The notes: generated by a model not told the origin, from the sequence alone. A stretch of 64,000 bases of DNA from Sulfobacillus thermosulfidooxidans (GCF_001280565.1 NZ_LGRO01000001.1:2728001-2792000); one strand, 5' to 3'; counted from the first letter of the stretch, positions 51,019 through 60,098 are shown. A program made the numbers and translations.

Positions 51019-52748
51019 GACGTCTCAACCTCATAACTTTCGATTTGGTTCAAATACAAGGTTAAGACCTGATTATTATCGAGGACGCCGTCTAAAGCAA
51101 TAGGATCAATGTGAATGGGGCGTAAACGGACAACTTCACACTCGCTTCTTCCTTGTGGCCGGTAACGGATCTGGACGGTTTTGCCCGTTCCGACGAGGCT
51201 GCGGATCTTCCGGCTCAGCCCTAAAGGATTTCCTTGTTGAACGCTATGGCGGCGGCTATTTCCCGCATCATCTTCATAATAGTAGTCATAGGGATTGTGG
51301 ACTTTTATTTTGGCTTCTCTATCCGTATCTAATTCATGAACAATCGGGATAAGAGGAACTCCCGATTTGTCCAGAGCTTGGGTGATTCCTTTCAGATCGG
51401 TGCGATTCACAATCAATTCGGTGGGTGAGAGGCGTTTTATGATGTATGGACCTAACACCCGTTCGGCATTAAAGGAATCTTCCGCGGTGGCACTGTGAAG
51501 AATGGTAGCGTGAATGACACTATGACGGGTGAGTTGCCGAAACCAATCACGAATATTATGTTCTAAGTTGCCAGGAATCGGGACGCGCGCCATTTCTTGC
51601 AGCCGCTGTAAATAGGTATCGGGCTCCCAGCCGTCTAATACCGCCGTCGTGATACTGTGGCGATTAATATGGTAGACACGCATTTGGTCATATTTTTTAA
51701 TCTCGGCCATTCCATCCAGGTCCCATAAAGTCGATAGGGACGTGTTGGGGGGCACAAGCACATCACCGGTGGGCTCAATGACCAGCGTTTGATCACTGAG
51801 AGGTTCGAATTCATGACGAATCCAGCCAAAATAGTAGGGATTCGTTAACCGCCCTAAGAATTTATTATGTTTTTCCCATATGCCTAATTGGACCAAGTGG
51901 TCGAGAAAATAGGACAGACTATAGAGGTCATAAGCACCGGGAAGTCTTTGAGCTTTCGCCCATTTTAGCAAGGCTTCCGTATCAAGCCATTCGTCGGGCG
52001 CTAACATGGCCGCCAGGGCTATGGTGAAGACTTGAAAAGGTGTGCCGTGTTCGAGGGCAAACTGAAGATACCGGCTCAAAATTTCTGAAAAGCCGTGGGC
52101 AAAAAAATCTTCGACATCTAACGAAGATTCTAAGGTTCGCTCTGGTCCCCGTTGCAGAAGATGATAATAGAACCCCACTCGCATAGCTGCATCGATCATG
52201 TCATCAGAAATCGTGGCGGGCAATATTTTTTTCATTTTGCCCAGATTGCGGCGATAGATTTGGCCGTTGGTGGTCATCGGCAATGGTTCTTTTCGGGCTT
52301 GGCTGAGCAAATGAAACAGGGGCAAAATGGCTTCAAAGCCGTTGGTTAAAGGAGGCCTGGGCGTTGTCACCGTGCTCGTTAAAACTAAGGGACGGTCTAT
52401 TAACAAGGTCTCTAAAATCGCGGGATAAAAATCAAAAGGAATAACCGGTCTAACGTAGCCATCGGTTAGAGTAAACAGAAGAAATCCCTGATTTAACTTC
52501 TCGATGAGTTTCTCATCGCGGTGAAGTGCAGACAGGGGGTGATATCCGGCCAGATCCTCGGCAAGAAATTGTAATAAGACTTGCCCTTCTTTTTTGTTTA
52601 AGGTGTCCAGAACTTGTGCAATGCGCTCAGGATCTAATAAAGTTTCCCATACGAATTCCCTTGAATATTGACCAAAGGCCGTCATATGCCATAAAGGTTC
52701 TGGTCCTAAACCATCCAAAATGAGGGATAAGGAATGGTATGTGCTCAC
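51015..52748 (-). CDS. Helicase-associated protein (XPB N-terminal/Helicase_C_3-like) with WYL-like tail
   Basis: A 577-residue protein of the bacterial helicase-associated family. The middle (TLVIEPTGDVLVPPNTSLST, then VYHINRHSITTAV) matches the domain shared with XPB/Ssl2 N-terminal regions (damage-recognition-like). The C-terminal ~90 residues (TVQIRYRPQGRSE...VRLRPIHID) resemble a WYL domain. Its ATG overlaps the stop of the XPB-like helicase by 4 bp, so the two are coupled and probably work together on DNA. No catalytic motif is seen. Confidence 0.75.
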   Translation of the reverse strand: MSTYHSLSLILDGLGPEPLWHMTAFGQYSREFVWETLLDPERIAQVLDTLNKKEGQVLLQFLAEDLAGYHPLSALHRDEKLIEKLNQGFLLFTLTDGYVRPVIPFDFYPAILETLLIDRPLVLTSTVTTPRPPLTNGFEAILPLFHLLSQARKEPLPMTTNGQIYRRNLGKMKKILPATISDDMIDAAMRVGFYYHLLQRGPERTLESSLDVEDFFAHGFSEILSRYLQFALEHGTPFQVFTIALAAMLAPDEWLDTEALLKWAKAQRLPGAYDLYSLSYFLDHLVQLGIWEKHNKFLGRLTNPYYFGWIRHEFEPLSDQTLVIEPTGDVLVPPNTSLSTLWDLDGMAEIKKYDQMRVYHINRHSITTAVLDGWEPDTYLQRLQEMARVPIPGNLEHNIRDWFRQLTRHSVIHATILHSATAEDSFNAERVLGPYIIKRLSPTELIVNRTDLKGITQALDKSGVPLIPIVHELDTDREAKIKVHNPYDYYYEDDAGNSRRHSVQQGNPLGLSRKIRSLVGTGKTVQIRYRPQGRSECEVVRLRPIHIDPIALDGVLDNNQVLTLYLNQIESYEVETS

Positions 52749-54463
52749 AAATTTCCTCCTGGAAAGCGGATAATGGGAGCAGATTTTTCACGAGGTGCTC
52801 CTTTTTCATCAGCATGGGCGATTTCATAGCGGTATCCTTGTTCGCACAAAAAGAGCTGGCGTTTTTGGGCAAAATCTTGTTCTTTGGTATCTTCTGACAC
52901 GATTGTATAAAAGGTTGCCGGTCCACCATCTTTTTTCGGACGTAAAATCCGGCCTAAGCGTTGGGCCTCTTCTTGCCGGGAGCCAAAAGCTCCGGAAACC
53001 TGAATGGCGACGTTGGCGTCAGGGAGGTCGATAGCAAAGTTGGCGACTTTGGAGACAATGAGGACAGGGATGTCGCCGTCCCGAAATTGTTGATACAATT
53101 TCTCCCGCTCAGCGACAGGCGTTTGTCCGGTAATCATGGGCGCATGAATCTCTTGGCGGATTTGTTCCAATTGGTCAAGGTATTGCCCAATGATTAAGAT
53201 GTGGTCGCCTTCGTGATCAGCAAGTAACTCATGGATTGTGCCAATTTTGGCCGGATTAGAGGCCGCAATACGGGCGCGTTCGTTGTCTTCGGCCATGGCA
53301 TAGCGTTCGCGCCATGATTCGGGCATACAAACCCGGATTTCGCGGCATGAGGCTTCAGCAATCCACCCTTGTTGTTCGAGATCTTTCCAGGGCATGTCAA
53401 AGCGTTTGGGACCAATCAGGGAAAAAACATCATCCGCTCGGCCGTCTTCGCGAATGAGAGTGGCCGTCAGCCCTAGACGCCTGCGGGCTTGCAAACTGGC
53501 TGTTAAGCGAAAGACCGGAGCCGGTAAGAGATGCACTTCATCATAAATGATGAGACCCCAGTCATGATCATCCAAGCGGTAAAAATGCACGTATTCGCCT
53601 TTTTGCCGGTGGCTTAACAATTGATAGGTTGTCAGGGTGACCGGTTTAATGGATTTGGTCCGTGAGGAATATTCCCCAATGTCGTCGGGGTTTAACGACG
53701 TTTTGTCAAGCAATTCATCGCGCCACTGGTGTAATGAGGCGACTGACGTTGTCAAAATCAGCGTATGGGCTTGGACCTTTTCCATAACGCCTAATCCCAC
53801 TAGAGTCTTCCCCGCGCCACAGGGAAGAACAATCACACCATTACCCCGGTCAACAGCCCCATCACCCCAAAACGATTGAACCGCCGCAATTTGATAAGGG
53901 CGGAGCCGAAAAGGTTGTCCCCGTCGATCCTGATTCCGTAAAGAGAATGCCAACGGAGAACCCGGGGTATAACCTGCCCGGTCATCAGCCGGCCAACCTG
54001 CTTTGGCTAAAGCTTGTTTTAAGAGGCCACGGTGAGCCGGATCGATCCGGTAACCGGGCTTGAGCTCTTCACCGAGAAATGGCTCGACATTTTTGTGATG
54101 ATTGATCTGGGTCAGCAGTAAAGAATCATCGCTGGTAAGCCATAATCCATGGCCATCTGGAGCCACTTCCAACCGCAGTTTGCCGTAGCGTCGTCCTTGA
54201 TCTTCAATGAACTGCTGAACTTCTGTGGGCACGGGATACTGGGCATAGCGGGTTAACCGGGCTAACATGTCCTCAGGAGTTAAGCCAGAGGCCACGGCGT
54301 TCCATAAGGACAATGAAGTAATACGATAGGTATGGACGTGTTCTGGACTCTTCACGAGCTCGGCAAACCCAACAAGACTGTCGCGGGCTTCCTCAAATAA
54401 AGGGTTATTGACTTCGAGTAACAAAGTACGATCTGATTGAACAATAAGTGGCAGGCGATCCAC
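52745..54463 (-). CDS. XPB-type superfamily 2 DNA helicase
   Basis: A ~572-residue SF2 helicase: Walker A LPCGAGKT, DEVH box (IIYDEVHLL), LTATLIREDG (motif III), and motifs V-VI as FAIDLPDANVAIQVS and QRLGRILRP. An N-terminal domain of ~170 residues precedes the motor, as in bacterial XPB. XPB is a 3'-5' helicase linked to nucleotide-excision repair. GTG at 54463 has GGGGAGG 7 bases upstream; the frame runs to 54520 without a site. Operon order: helicase, accessory protein, Kelch protein, with ATGA overlaps. Confidence 0.9.
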   Translation of the reverse strand: MDRLPLIVQSDRTLLLEVNNPLFEEARDSLVGFAELVKSPEHVHTYRITSLSLWNAVASGLTPEDMLARLTRYAQYPVPTEVQQFIEDQGRRYGKLRLEVAPDGHGLWLTSDDSLLLTQINHHKNVEPFLGEELKPGYRIDPAHRGLLKQALAKAGWPADDRAGYTPGSPLAFSLRNQDRRGQPFRLRPYQIAAVQSFWGDGAVDRGNGVIVLPCGAGKTLVGLGVMEKVQAHTLILTTSVASLHQWRDELLDKTSLNPDDIGEYSSRTKSIKPVTLTTYQLLSHRQKGEYVHFYRLDDHDWGLIIYDEVHLLPAPVFRLTASLQARRRLGLTATLIREDGRADDVFSLIGPKRFDMPWKDLEQQGWIAEASCREIRVCMPESWRERYAMAEDNERARIAASNPAKIGTIHELLADHEGDHILIIGQYLDQLEQIRQEIHAPMITGQTPVAEREKLYQQFRDGDIPVLIVSKVANFAIDLPDANVAIQVSGAFGSRQEEAQRLGRILRPKKDGGPATFYTIVSEDTKEQDFAQKRQLFLCEQGYRYEIAHADEKGAPREKSAPIIRFPGGNL

Positions 54464-54579
54464 GAATGAGCCTCCCCGATTCCAGCATATAGTTAAATTC
54501 ATTGTATCGAATTGCGACAAGATCCGCCACGACGCCGATATGATAAAATAAACGCCATATGCATCAAGGAGCGAGATCT

Positions 54580-55077
54580 ATGGAATTCGAAAACATGCTG
54601 CAACAAGGAGCTACCATCCACGAGGTCGAAATGTTTGCGCGTTCGATTATTGAAGGGGAAAGAAACCGTATTGCGACTTTAGCAAATATTTCAGCTCTGC
54701 TCAACCAATATCTCTCCCAGATTAACTGGGTCGGTTTTTACCTCTTAGTTCCGAAAACAGATTCCCTGGTTTTAGGACCTTTTCAAGGGCTGGTGGCGTG
54801 CACCCGCATTACTGTCGGACAAGGTGTGGTCGGGAATTGCGTGAAGCTCAGGCAGACGATTGTGGTGCCTAATGTGTTGGAATTTCCCGGCCACATTGCT
54901 TGTGACAGCCAGTCCCGATCGGAAATTGTCGTTCCTATCTATTCAGGTCAGCAAATTGTTGGGGTCTTAGATGTGGATTCCCCGGAATTTGATCGGTTTC
55001 ACGAACCCGAACAGGCGGTTTTGGAAACCGTGGCCCAATTATTGGGAGAGAATTGGACATTAATGACGAATTATTAG
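54580..55077 (+). CDS. GAF-domain protein, free-methionine-(R)-sulfoxide reductase-like
   Basis: A 165-residue GAF protein closely following the fRMsr (YebR/MsrC) pattern: NWVGFYLL, LGPFQGLVACTRI (Cys74), FPGHIACDSQSRSEIVVPI (Cys108), IVGVLDVDSPEFDRF. It would reduce free Met-(R)-sulfoxide. The third conserved Cys of the family (in GVCG) is Val here (GVVGNC, with a Cys three residues on). ATG at 54580 follows AAGGAGCGAG. It is divergent from the helicase operon. Confidence 0.85.
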   Translation: MEFENMLQQGATIHEVEMFARSIIEGERNRIATLANISALLNQYLSQINWVGFYLLVPKTDSLVLGPFQGLVACTRITVGQGVVGNCVKLRQTIVVPNVLEFPGHIACDSQSRSEIVVPIYSGQQIVGVLDVDSPEFDRFHEPEQAVLETVAQLLGENWTLMTNY

Positions 55078-55081
55078 CCGG

Positions 55082-55540
55082 TTAAAGACGCAACGTCGCC
55101 TTTAACCGGTTGGGTTTCAGCAAGAGATCTATGGCGTCTTGTCCTTTACGGACGACAATGTCTGATGCCAGCAATGTTTTGGTAAAAGCCCCTTCATAGC
55201 CAATGACACAAATGGCCAAATCGGCTGCTTGAAGCATTTCGGTGTCGTTGGCCCCATTCCCCACGGCAATCACCCGCTGTAAATTTTTGACGTACTGCGT
55301 TTTATCTTCAGCGACTTGAATGAGAACCGGAGCAATACCCGTTATCCGCCGAATGGTATCAATTTGTCCATGAGTGCCAGCTGTCAGAATGTGAACGTGA
55401 AGCAGTTTGTTCAGATCTTGCAAAGCGAGCGCCATGGTTTCACTAATGCGGCCATCGGTGGCCAATGTGCCATTTAAATCAAAAACGACATGGTCATATT
55501 CTTTAAGGCCGAGGCCTGGAATATCAATATGGATTGCCAC
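55082..55540 (-). CDS. HAD-family hydrolase (soluble P-type-ATPase-like)
   Basis: A 152-residue HAD protein: FDLNGTLATDG (nucleophile Asp21, second position Asn), ILTAGTHG (motif II Thr), and VGNGANDTEML (motif IV). No cap domain is present. DLNGT and the small size match soluble HADs related to P-type ATPase P domains, acting as phosphatases of unknown substrate. It is convergent with the fRMsr-like gene (4 bp between stops). ATG at 55540 has AAAGGAGCAATT upstream. Confidence 0.8.
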   Translation of the reverse strand: MAIHIDIPGLGLKEYDHVVFDLNGTLATDGRISETMALALQDLNKLLHVHILTAGTHGQIDTIRRITGIAPVLIQVAEDKTQYVKNLQRVIAVGNGANDTEMLQAADLAICVIGYEGAFTKTLLASDIVVRKGQDAIDLLLKPNRLKATLRL

Positions 55541-55724
55541 GCGGAATTGCTCCTTTTGACGGGTTAACTAATATTTGTGATGAACTGGATGATTACGGTT
55601 TTATTCTCTCTAAGTCAGGAAAACTTGACAATAGTTAAATTCATCCCAATCCGTGAAATCTTGTTGGCAAAGGGAGGTTTTGTTGATAAACTGTACTACA
55701 AATATAGAACAGAGGTACAGATGA

Positions 55725-56663
55725 ATGGATGTTTTTGTGAATCCCGAGTGGGAATGGCCGATTCATGATCAATTGTTTCGTCAATTGAAGGCTGCTATCG
55801 AAGATGGTTGTTGGCAGGACGGGGAAAGACTGCCGAGTGTGCGGGAATTGGCGGCTGTGTTAAGGATTCACCGCAACACCGTGGTCAAGGTCTATGCAGC
55901 CCTTGAGGAATTAGGGTATGTATCGAGCCATAGCGGTAAGGGGTTTTTTGTTCACCCGCCCCGGAAAAAGCCTCTGTCCAATGAGATGGAGCAACTGATT
56001 AAAGAAACCTTGGAGCGGATTCGGGATTTGGGCGAAGATCCTGTCCTTTTTGCCCAAGCTTTATTGCCGCGGGCCATGCGTGAGCATGCCAAAGAAAAGC
56101 CACGAGTACGCCTAGCGGTTATCGAGTGCACCGTGGAACAAACGACATTATTAGCACGGGATTTGGCGCGGGCACTTGACGCCGACGTTGAGCCCATCGT
56201 ATTAGATGCCTTGGGGCGATGGAATAAAGCGGATTTGAATCAATTTGCCCTGTTTGTGACGACGTTTCAACATGTTGAAGAAGTGCAACAAGCTCTGCCA
56301 GGGCGGTCAGATGCGGTGATTCCGGGCCTTCTCAGTGCCCATTTAGAGACGATCAAGGCGTTACAAAATCTTTCTCCAGGAGACAAAATAGGCATTGCTT
56401 GTGTGAATTGGGAAGGAACCCACCGCTTGCGAGACATGATTCATCAAGCAGGATTCGAAGAAATTAATCTGGTTGAAGCCTCTTTAGATGACCCTCAGAC
56501 ACTGCCTCGGTTGTTAGAAGATGTGCCGCTCATCGTAGCCGCCACCAAAGTGGCAGAAATTCTGAAAGCGTTTAAGCCGGACGCACCGGTCATTGTGGAT
56601 GACCGAACTTTTACAGAAGGCACTTTGCGAGAAATCCGTTCACGATTGGAGAAAAATTCATGA
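55725..56663 (+). CDS. GntR-family regulator with periplasmic-binding-like C-terminal domain
   Basis: A 312-residue GntR regulator: winged helix (residues ~1-75; GERLPSVRELAAVLRIHRNT, VVKVYAALEELGYVSSHSGK) followed by a ~230-residue alpha/beta domain that is neither FCD nor UTRA nor an aminotransferase. It overlaps the amino-acid permease gene by 4 bp (ATGA) and probably controls it in response to an intracellular ligand. Upstream, TGTAC...GTACA (55693-55720) and a TTGACA are possible operator/promoter elements. Confidence 0.8.
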   Translation: MDVFVNPEWEWPIHDQLFRQLKAAIEDGCWQDGERLPSVRELAAVLRIHRNTVVKVYAALEELGYVSSHSGKGFFVHPPRKKPLSNEMEQLIKETLERIRDLGEDPVLFAQALLPRAMREHAKEKPRVRLAVIECTVEQTTLLARDLARALDADVEPIVLDALGRWNKADLNQFALFVTTFQHVEEVQQALPGRSDAVIPGLLSAHLETIKALQNLSPGDKIGIACVNWEGTHRLRDMIHQAGFEEINLVEASLDDPQTLPRLLEDVPLIVAATKVAEILKAFKPDAPVIVDDRTFTEGTLREIRSRLEKNS

Positions 56664-57928
56664 CCACTCTAAAACGTGTCTTGACATGGCGAGAAGGCGC
56701 CGGTATGACCATTGCTGGAGTCTTAGGTTCAGGTATTCTTATTTTGCCAACGGTTACCGCTCAGTTAGCCGGTCCGGCAGCGATCGTTGCATGGCTGCTC
56801 ATGACGATAATGGCTATCCCTATGGCGGCAACATTTGGAAAACTGGCCATTTACCATCCTAATGCAGGTGGTATCGCCAGTTATGCGCGGTTAGCCTTTG
56901 GACCAAGAGCCGGTAAGTTGGTGGGAATACTTTATCTGGGAACGGTTCCTGTCGCCGCGCCAGCGGCGGCATTGATTGGTGCCGGATATTTAGGCGCATT
57001 GTGTCACTGGCCGGAAGCTGATGTTGTATTGGTGGCCGCCGGACTATTAGCGACGGCCCTTTTGGTCAATTATTTTGGCATTCAATTTTCCGGATGGGCG
57101 GCGACGGCGGTAGTTGTCGCGATTAGCGCGCTTTTATTAATGGCGGTAATGAGTGCCCTGCCACATATGAAGGCTCTAGCATTCGTCCCTTTTTTACCCC
57201 ATGGGTGGTGGCCTGTTGGACAGTCGGTGGCGCTTTTGTATTGGGCATTTGTAGGCTGGGAAATGATTGGCCATTTATCCGAAGAATTCGTTGACCCTGT
57301 GCGCGATATTCCAAGAGCCTTAATGGTTGCCGTAGCGGTGGTGGGAATTTTGTATCTCGCAGTGTCTTCGGTGAGTATTGGTACCATGGCTTACCGTATG
57401 CATACTCATGGAGCGGGATTATCGGTCCTCATTGGCATGGAATTGGGACACCCAGGAGCCATTATTGCTGCAGTTATTGCACTGCTGATCACCTATGGAA
57501 CGATACATACCTATATTGCCGGTTTTTCCCGACTCGTTTATGCCCAAGCTCGCACAGGTGATTTACCGCGTTTTTTTGCGCATTTGCATCCCAAGAGGCG
57601 AACACCTGCGCGCGTGTTTGCTGCGCTGCTGCTGCCCGATGTGGTGATACTAGGAAGTGTGTTGGCGTTTCATACATCCCTGGCCCAATTGATTGCGTGG
57701 CCTTCGGCCGTTTTCATCGTGCTTTATATTGTGGCGATGGTGTCCGCATGGCGCTTGTTGCCGGGATACAGAGCCCAGGCATTTGCCTTGCTTGGGGCGC
57801 TAATCAGTTGTGCTGCCTTGATTTTTGTGGGCTGGGCGATGATTTTGCCGATCGGGTTAGCATTTCTCGGGTGGTGGCTGAAAGGCTCCTTTGCGGAGAA
57901 AGCGACCACGCCTGAAGAAATCGCGTAA
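56660..57928 (+). CDS. APC-family amino acid permease
   Basis: A 422-residue transporter with about 12 hydrophobic helices. TM1 has the substrate-binding break GVLGSGILILPTVTAQLAGP, TM6 the WAFVGWEMIGHLSEEF motif, both typical of APC-type (YfnA/EamA-unrelated) permeases. It takes up or exchanges an amino acid or amine. It is translationally coupled to the GntR regulator. The 3' end lies inside a terminator-like hairpin at 57907-57945. Confidence 0.88.
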   Translation: MTTLKRVLTWREGAGMTIAGVLGSGILILPTVTAQLAGPAAIVAWLLMTIMAIPMAATFGKLAIYHPNAGGIASYARLAFGPRAGKLVGILYLGTVPVAAPAAALIGAGYLGALCHWPEADVVLVAAGLLATALLVNYFGIQFSGWAATAVVVAISALLLMAVMSALPHMKALAFVPFLPHGWWPVGQSVALLYWAFVGWEMIGHLSEEFVDPVRDIPRALMVAVAVVGILYLAVSSVSIGTMAYRMHTHGAGLSVLIGMELGHPGAIIAAVIALLITYGTIHTYIAGFSRLVYAQARTGDLPRFFAHLHPKRRTPARVFAALLLPDVVILGSVLAFHTSLAQLIAWPSAVFIVLYIVAMVSAWRLLPGYRAQAFALLGALISCAALIFVGWAMILPIGLAFLGWWLKGSFAEKATTPEEIA

Positions 57929-57945
57929 GCTGGTCTTCAGGCGTG
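57907..57945 (+). terminator. Hairpin at the permease 3' end
   Basis: A perfect 12-bp inverted repeat (CACGCCTGAAGA at 57907-57918 and its complement at 57934-57945) spans the permease stop codon; only AAATTT follows. It could terminate the permease and the convergent MerR-like gene. Confidence 0.5.
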
Positions 57946-57975
57946 AAATTTGACGGGATAAATGGGACTCATTGG

Positions 57976-58626
57976 TTATTGGGGTTGCTCGTTGTCGGGG
58001 TGGGATGCAATTAATTTTTCGATCTCTGCAATCCGGTCCTCAATATCGGCTTTCTGCGCCTCGAGGTGACGCTTCATGCTTTTGAGGCTGAGTAAATCTT
58101 CGGGATCATAAAAAGGATTTGACATCATTCCCGGACGACGACCCATCGCTCCTCCCATGGCATGCATCCCGTGGTTGGCCCGGTGTTGACATCCCATTTT
58201 GTTCATCATCATAGGTATCTCTTCCTCCTTGGTGGTTTTTAGAAAATCTCCATCCGCGCTTGGATGATTGGTGTCGAGGTGGTATATGGCCGCTTCAACC
58301 TGTTCTAAACGTTCGCGGGTGATCGGCTCGCCCGCTTTAAGATAACCGCCAGTCATTAAAAATTTGACGGAGAGGCCCAAGTATAAGGCCGCGTCTTGGA
58401 GTGATAAAGGATGCGTCGCATCCCACTTGGGTTCAGGTGGAAGAACCTTTCCCAATTTGAGCGCAAGACGCTGAACATCGTCATATTTAAACCGGCGGTG
58501 ATGAATTTGTCCTTGTCCAATGCGGTAGCTGGGTAGATGATATTGATTTGCATACCAACGGACCGTCGCCGGCGAGACGCCGAGTAACATGGCAACTTCT
58601 TGGACGCGTAAATAATGGCCAAGCAT
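57976..58626 (-). CDS. MerR-like regulator with Met/His/Cys-rich loop and coiled coil
   Basis: A 216-residue protein with a MerR/excisionase-type helix-turn-helix (residues 5-58: YLRVQEVAMLLGVSPATVRWYAN) and a second HTH-like part (72-115: LSLQDAALYLGLSVKFLMTG). A loop at ~139-168 holds nine Met, four His and one Cys, and a coiled coil lies at ~178-208. The Met/His loop looks like a soft-metal site (copper or silver), as an inference. It is divergent from doxDA. ATG at 58626 follows GAGGTGAGAA. Confidence 0.7.
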   Translation of the reverse strand: MLGHYLRVQEVAMLLGVSPATVRWYANQYHLPSYRIGQGQIHHRRFKYDDVQRLALKLGKVLPPEPKWDATHPLSLQDAALYLGLSVKFLMTGGYLKAGEPITRERLEQVEAAIYHLDTNHPSADGDFLKTTKEEEIPMMMNKMGCQHRANHGMHAMGGAMGRRPGMMSNPFYDPEDLLSLKSMKRHLEAQKADIEDRIAEIEKLIASHPDNEQPQ

Positions 58627-58656
58627 TTTCTCACCTCGTTGTCATCATAGAATAGA

Positions 58657-58672
58657 TTGCGCAATATTGCAA
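58657..58672. promoter_or_regulatory. Overlapping palindromes upstream of the MerR-like gene
   Basis: TTGCGCAATATTGCAA contains two overlapping 10-bp palindromes (58656-58665 and 58661-58670), 30 bp upstream of the MerR-like start codon. It suits an autoregulatory operator. This is inferred from symmetry and position. Confidence 0.45.
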
Positions 58673-58908
58673 GAAAATCCTATAAAAATTATAAGTTGTT
58701 CCACTAGCGATATGTCACATGGTCCTGTGTTTATCCTGATTCTTTCTCACTTACTCTTTGGCATCTCTTAAAATCGTTAAATTTCAGGAAATCTTTTGGA
58801 ACAAAGACTATCCGTTGTTGCTCTTGGGAACTAAGTCTGGTGGGATTATCTTAAATGATGTCAACGATGTATCAATGACAACGTAATAATTCTGTGAAGT
58901 ATTCCACA

Positions 58909-58929
58909 TCGCTGCACATTGTGCAGCGA
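58909..58929. promoter_or_regulatory. Perfect 10-1-10 dyad before doxD
   Basis: TCGCTGCACA and TGTGCAGCGA are exact inverted copies around one T, ending 27 bp before the doxD ATG. With a one-base centre it cannot form a normal hairpin loop, so a protein operator is more likely. It is the only clear structure on the doxD side of the 330-bp divergent gap. Confidence 0.55.
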
Positions 58930-58956
58930 TTCAGCTTGTGATGAGGAGTGAGAAAG

Positions 58957-59523
58957 ATGGTACAAACCGAAATACCGACGACCACAGGCGTTGCGAAAGA
59001 TCCGGTGGAAACGAATTGGATTCCCGTATCGTATTTGTGGCCGTTGCGTTTTATTTTAGGGTTTCAATTTCTCTCAGCGTGGGCTCGCCGATATATTAAC
59101 GCGCCAGCGAAGCTCGATTGGTATGCGAAAAGTAATATTGCCCATAAGTTTAGCACAATGATGCCCCATGCCCTGCCCCCGATTCGGGCGATGATGCAAT
59201 GGTTGCTACTGCATCCCCATTTGGCGTGGGCATTTTTAATTATGTTTACATGGATTGAATTTACGGTCGGTCTCTTTCTCTTAACCGGGACCATGACACG
59301 GTTGGCGGCGTTAGGCGGCACATTGCTGTCATTCGGTATGTTGTTTGGGAATGGGTGGTTAGGCACCGCATGTATTGATGAGTTTCAAATTGGGACGGTC
59401 GAAGGGATTGGCGCTATGATCTTTCTCTTTATTGGGGCCGGCAGTTTTAGTGTGGATCACTGGATTCACAAATACTGGGATGGACATGTGCGGTTAGGAA
59501 AATTAGATATCCACTTGACCTAA
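58957..59523 (+). CDS. doxD: Thiosulfate:quinone oxidoreductase, DoxD subunit
   Basis: A 188-residue integral membrane protein with four hydrophobic helices and the DoxD signature WLGTACIDEFQIGTVEGIGA. It is preceded by helices bearing FQFLSAWARRYI and FTWIEFTVGLFLL. With DoxA it oxidises thiosulfate to tetrathionate and passes electrons to quinone at the membrane, a hallmark of acidophilic sulfur oxidisers such as Acidianus and Sulfobacillus. ATG at 58957 follows GAGGAGTGAG; a GTG nine bases earlier is less well spaced. Confidence 0.92.
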   Translation: MVQTEIPTTTGVAKDPVETNWIPVSYLWPLRFILGFQFLSAWARRYINAPAKLDWYAKSNIAHKFSTMMPHALPPIRAMMQWLLLHPHLAWAFLIMFTWIEFTVGLFLLTGTMTRLAALGGTLLSFGMLFGNGWLGTACIDEFQIGTVEGIGAMIFLFIGAGSFSVDHWIHKYWDGHVRLGKLDIHLT

Positions 59524-59564
59524 TAGGCAACGCATTTGAGGGGAGATTAAGGAGGCGTAAGATC

Positions 59565-60098
59565 ATGCAAGTGCACAGAGATCTGCCACAGCCGACCACC
59601 GCGGCCGTGTTGAAAAAGCAAAGTATTGGGATGTTGGTCGTCGCCATGTTTTTGACCTTATGGGCGTACCAATTTGAACACCACGGGTTGTGGGGAAAAT
59701 TGGTTAATTACAACAAGACGCCCAAACTGGTGTTAACGGGGACGACAGTGAGTCCGCAGGCCTTAAACTTAGACATCTATCGGCCCAATGGGCCGGATAC
59801 TTATGGCAACTTTGTGGTGGAAGTGAGCGTGCAAGGTCAGACGGAATCAAGTCCCGCCGAAGTGTGGGGGCCAAAACAACTGGCTGCAGTGAATCCGTCG
59901 GCCATTCACAACAAATACTTTTTCCAGAAGGTGTCCGAAGGGCCATGGGGATTTGTGGTTCCGTTGTCAGCCCAAGCCACAATTCACTTACCGTTGAGTC
60001 CAGCGGCTCAAGCCCAATTGCGAGGACAATCACGAGCTGTGGTCACGGTCGAGGATGTCAGCGGCCTGAAATGGCAAACCACGGTGCCGGTAAAATAA
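59565..60098 (+). CDS. doxA: Thiosulfate:quinone oxidoreductase, DoxA subunit
   Basis: A 177-residue protein with one N-terminal membrane helix (IGMLVVAMFLTLWAYQF) and an extracytoplasmic beta-rich domain with LNLDIYRPNGPDTYGNFVVE, the DoxA-family pattern. It forms the second subunit of the thiosulfate:quinone oxidoreductase with DoxD, 41 bp upstream. ATG at 59565 follows AAGGAGGCG. There is no metal-binding Cys motif, as expected for this family. Confidence 0.9.
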   Translation: MQVHRDLPQPTTAAVLKKQSIGMLVVAMFLTLWAYQFEHHGLWGKLVNYNKTPKLVLTGTTVSPQALNLDIYRPNGPDTYGNFVVEVSVQGQTESSPAEVWGPKQLAAVNPSAIHNKYFFQKVSEGPWGFVVPLSAQATIHLPLSPAAQAQLRGQSRAVVTVEDVSGLKWQTTVPVK

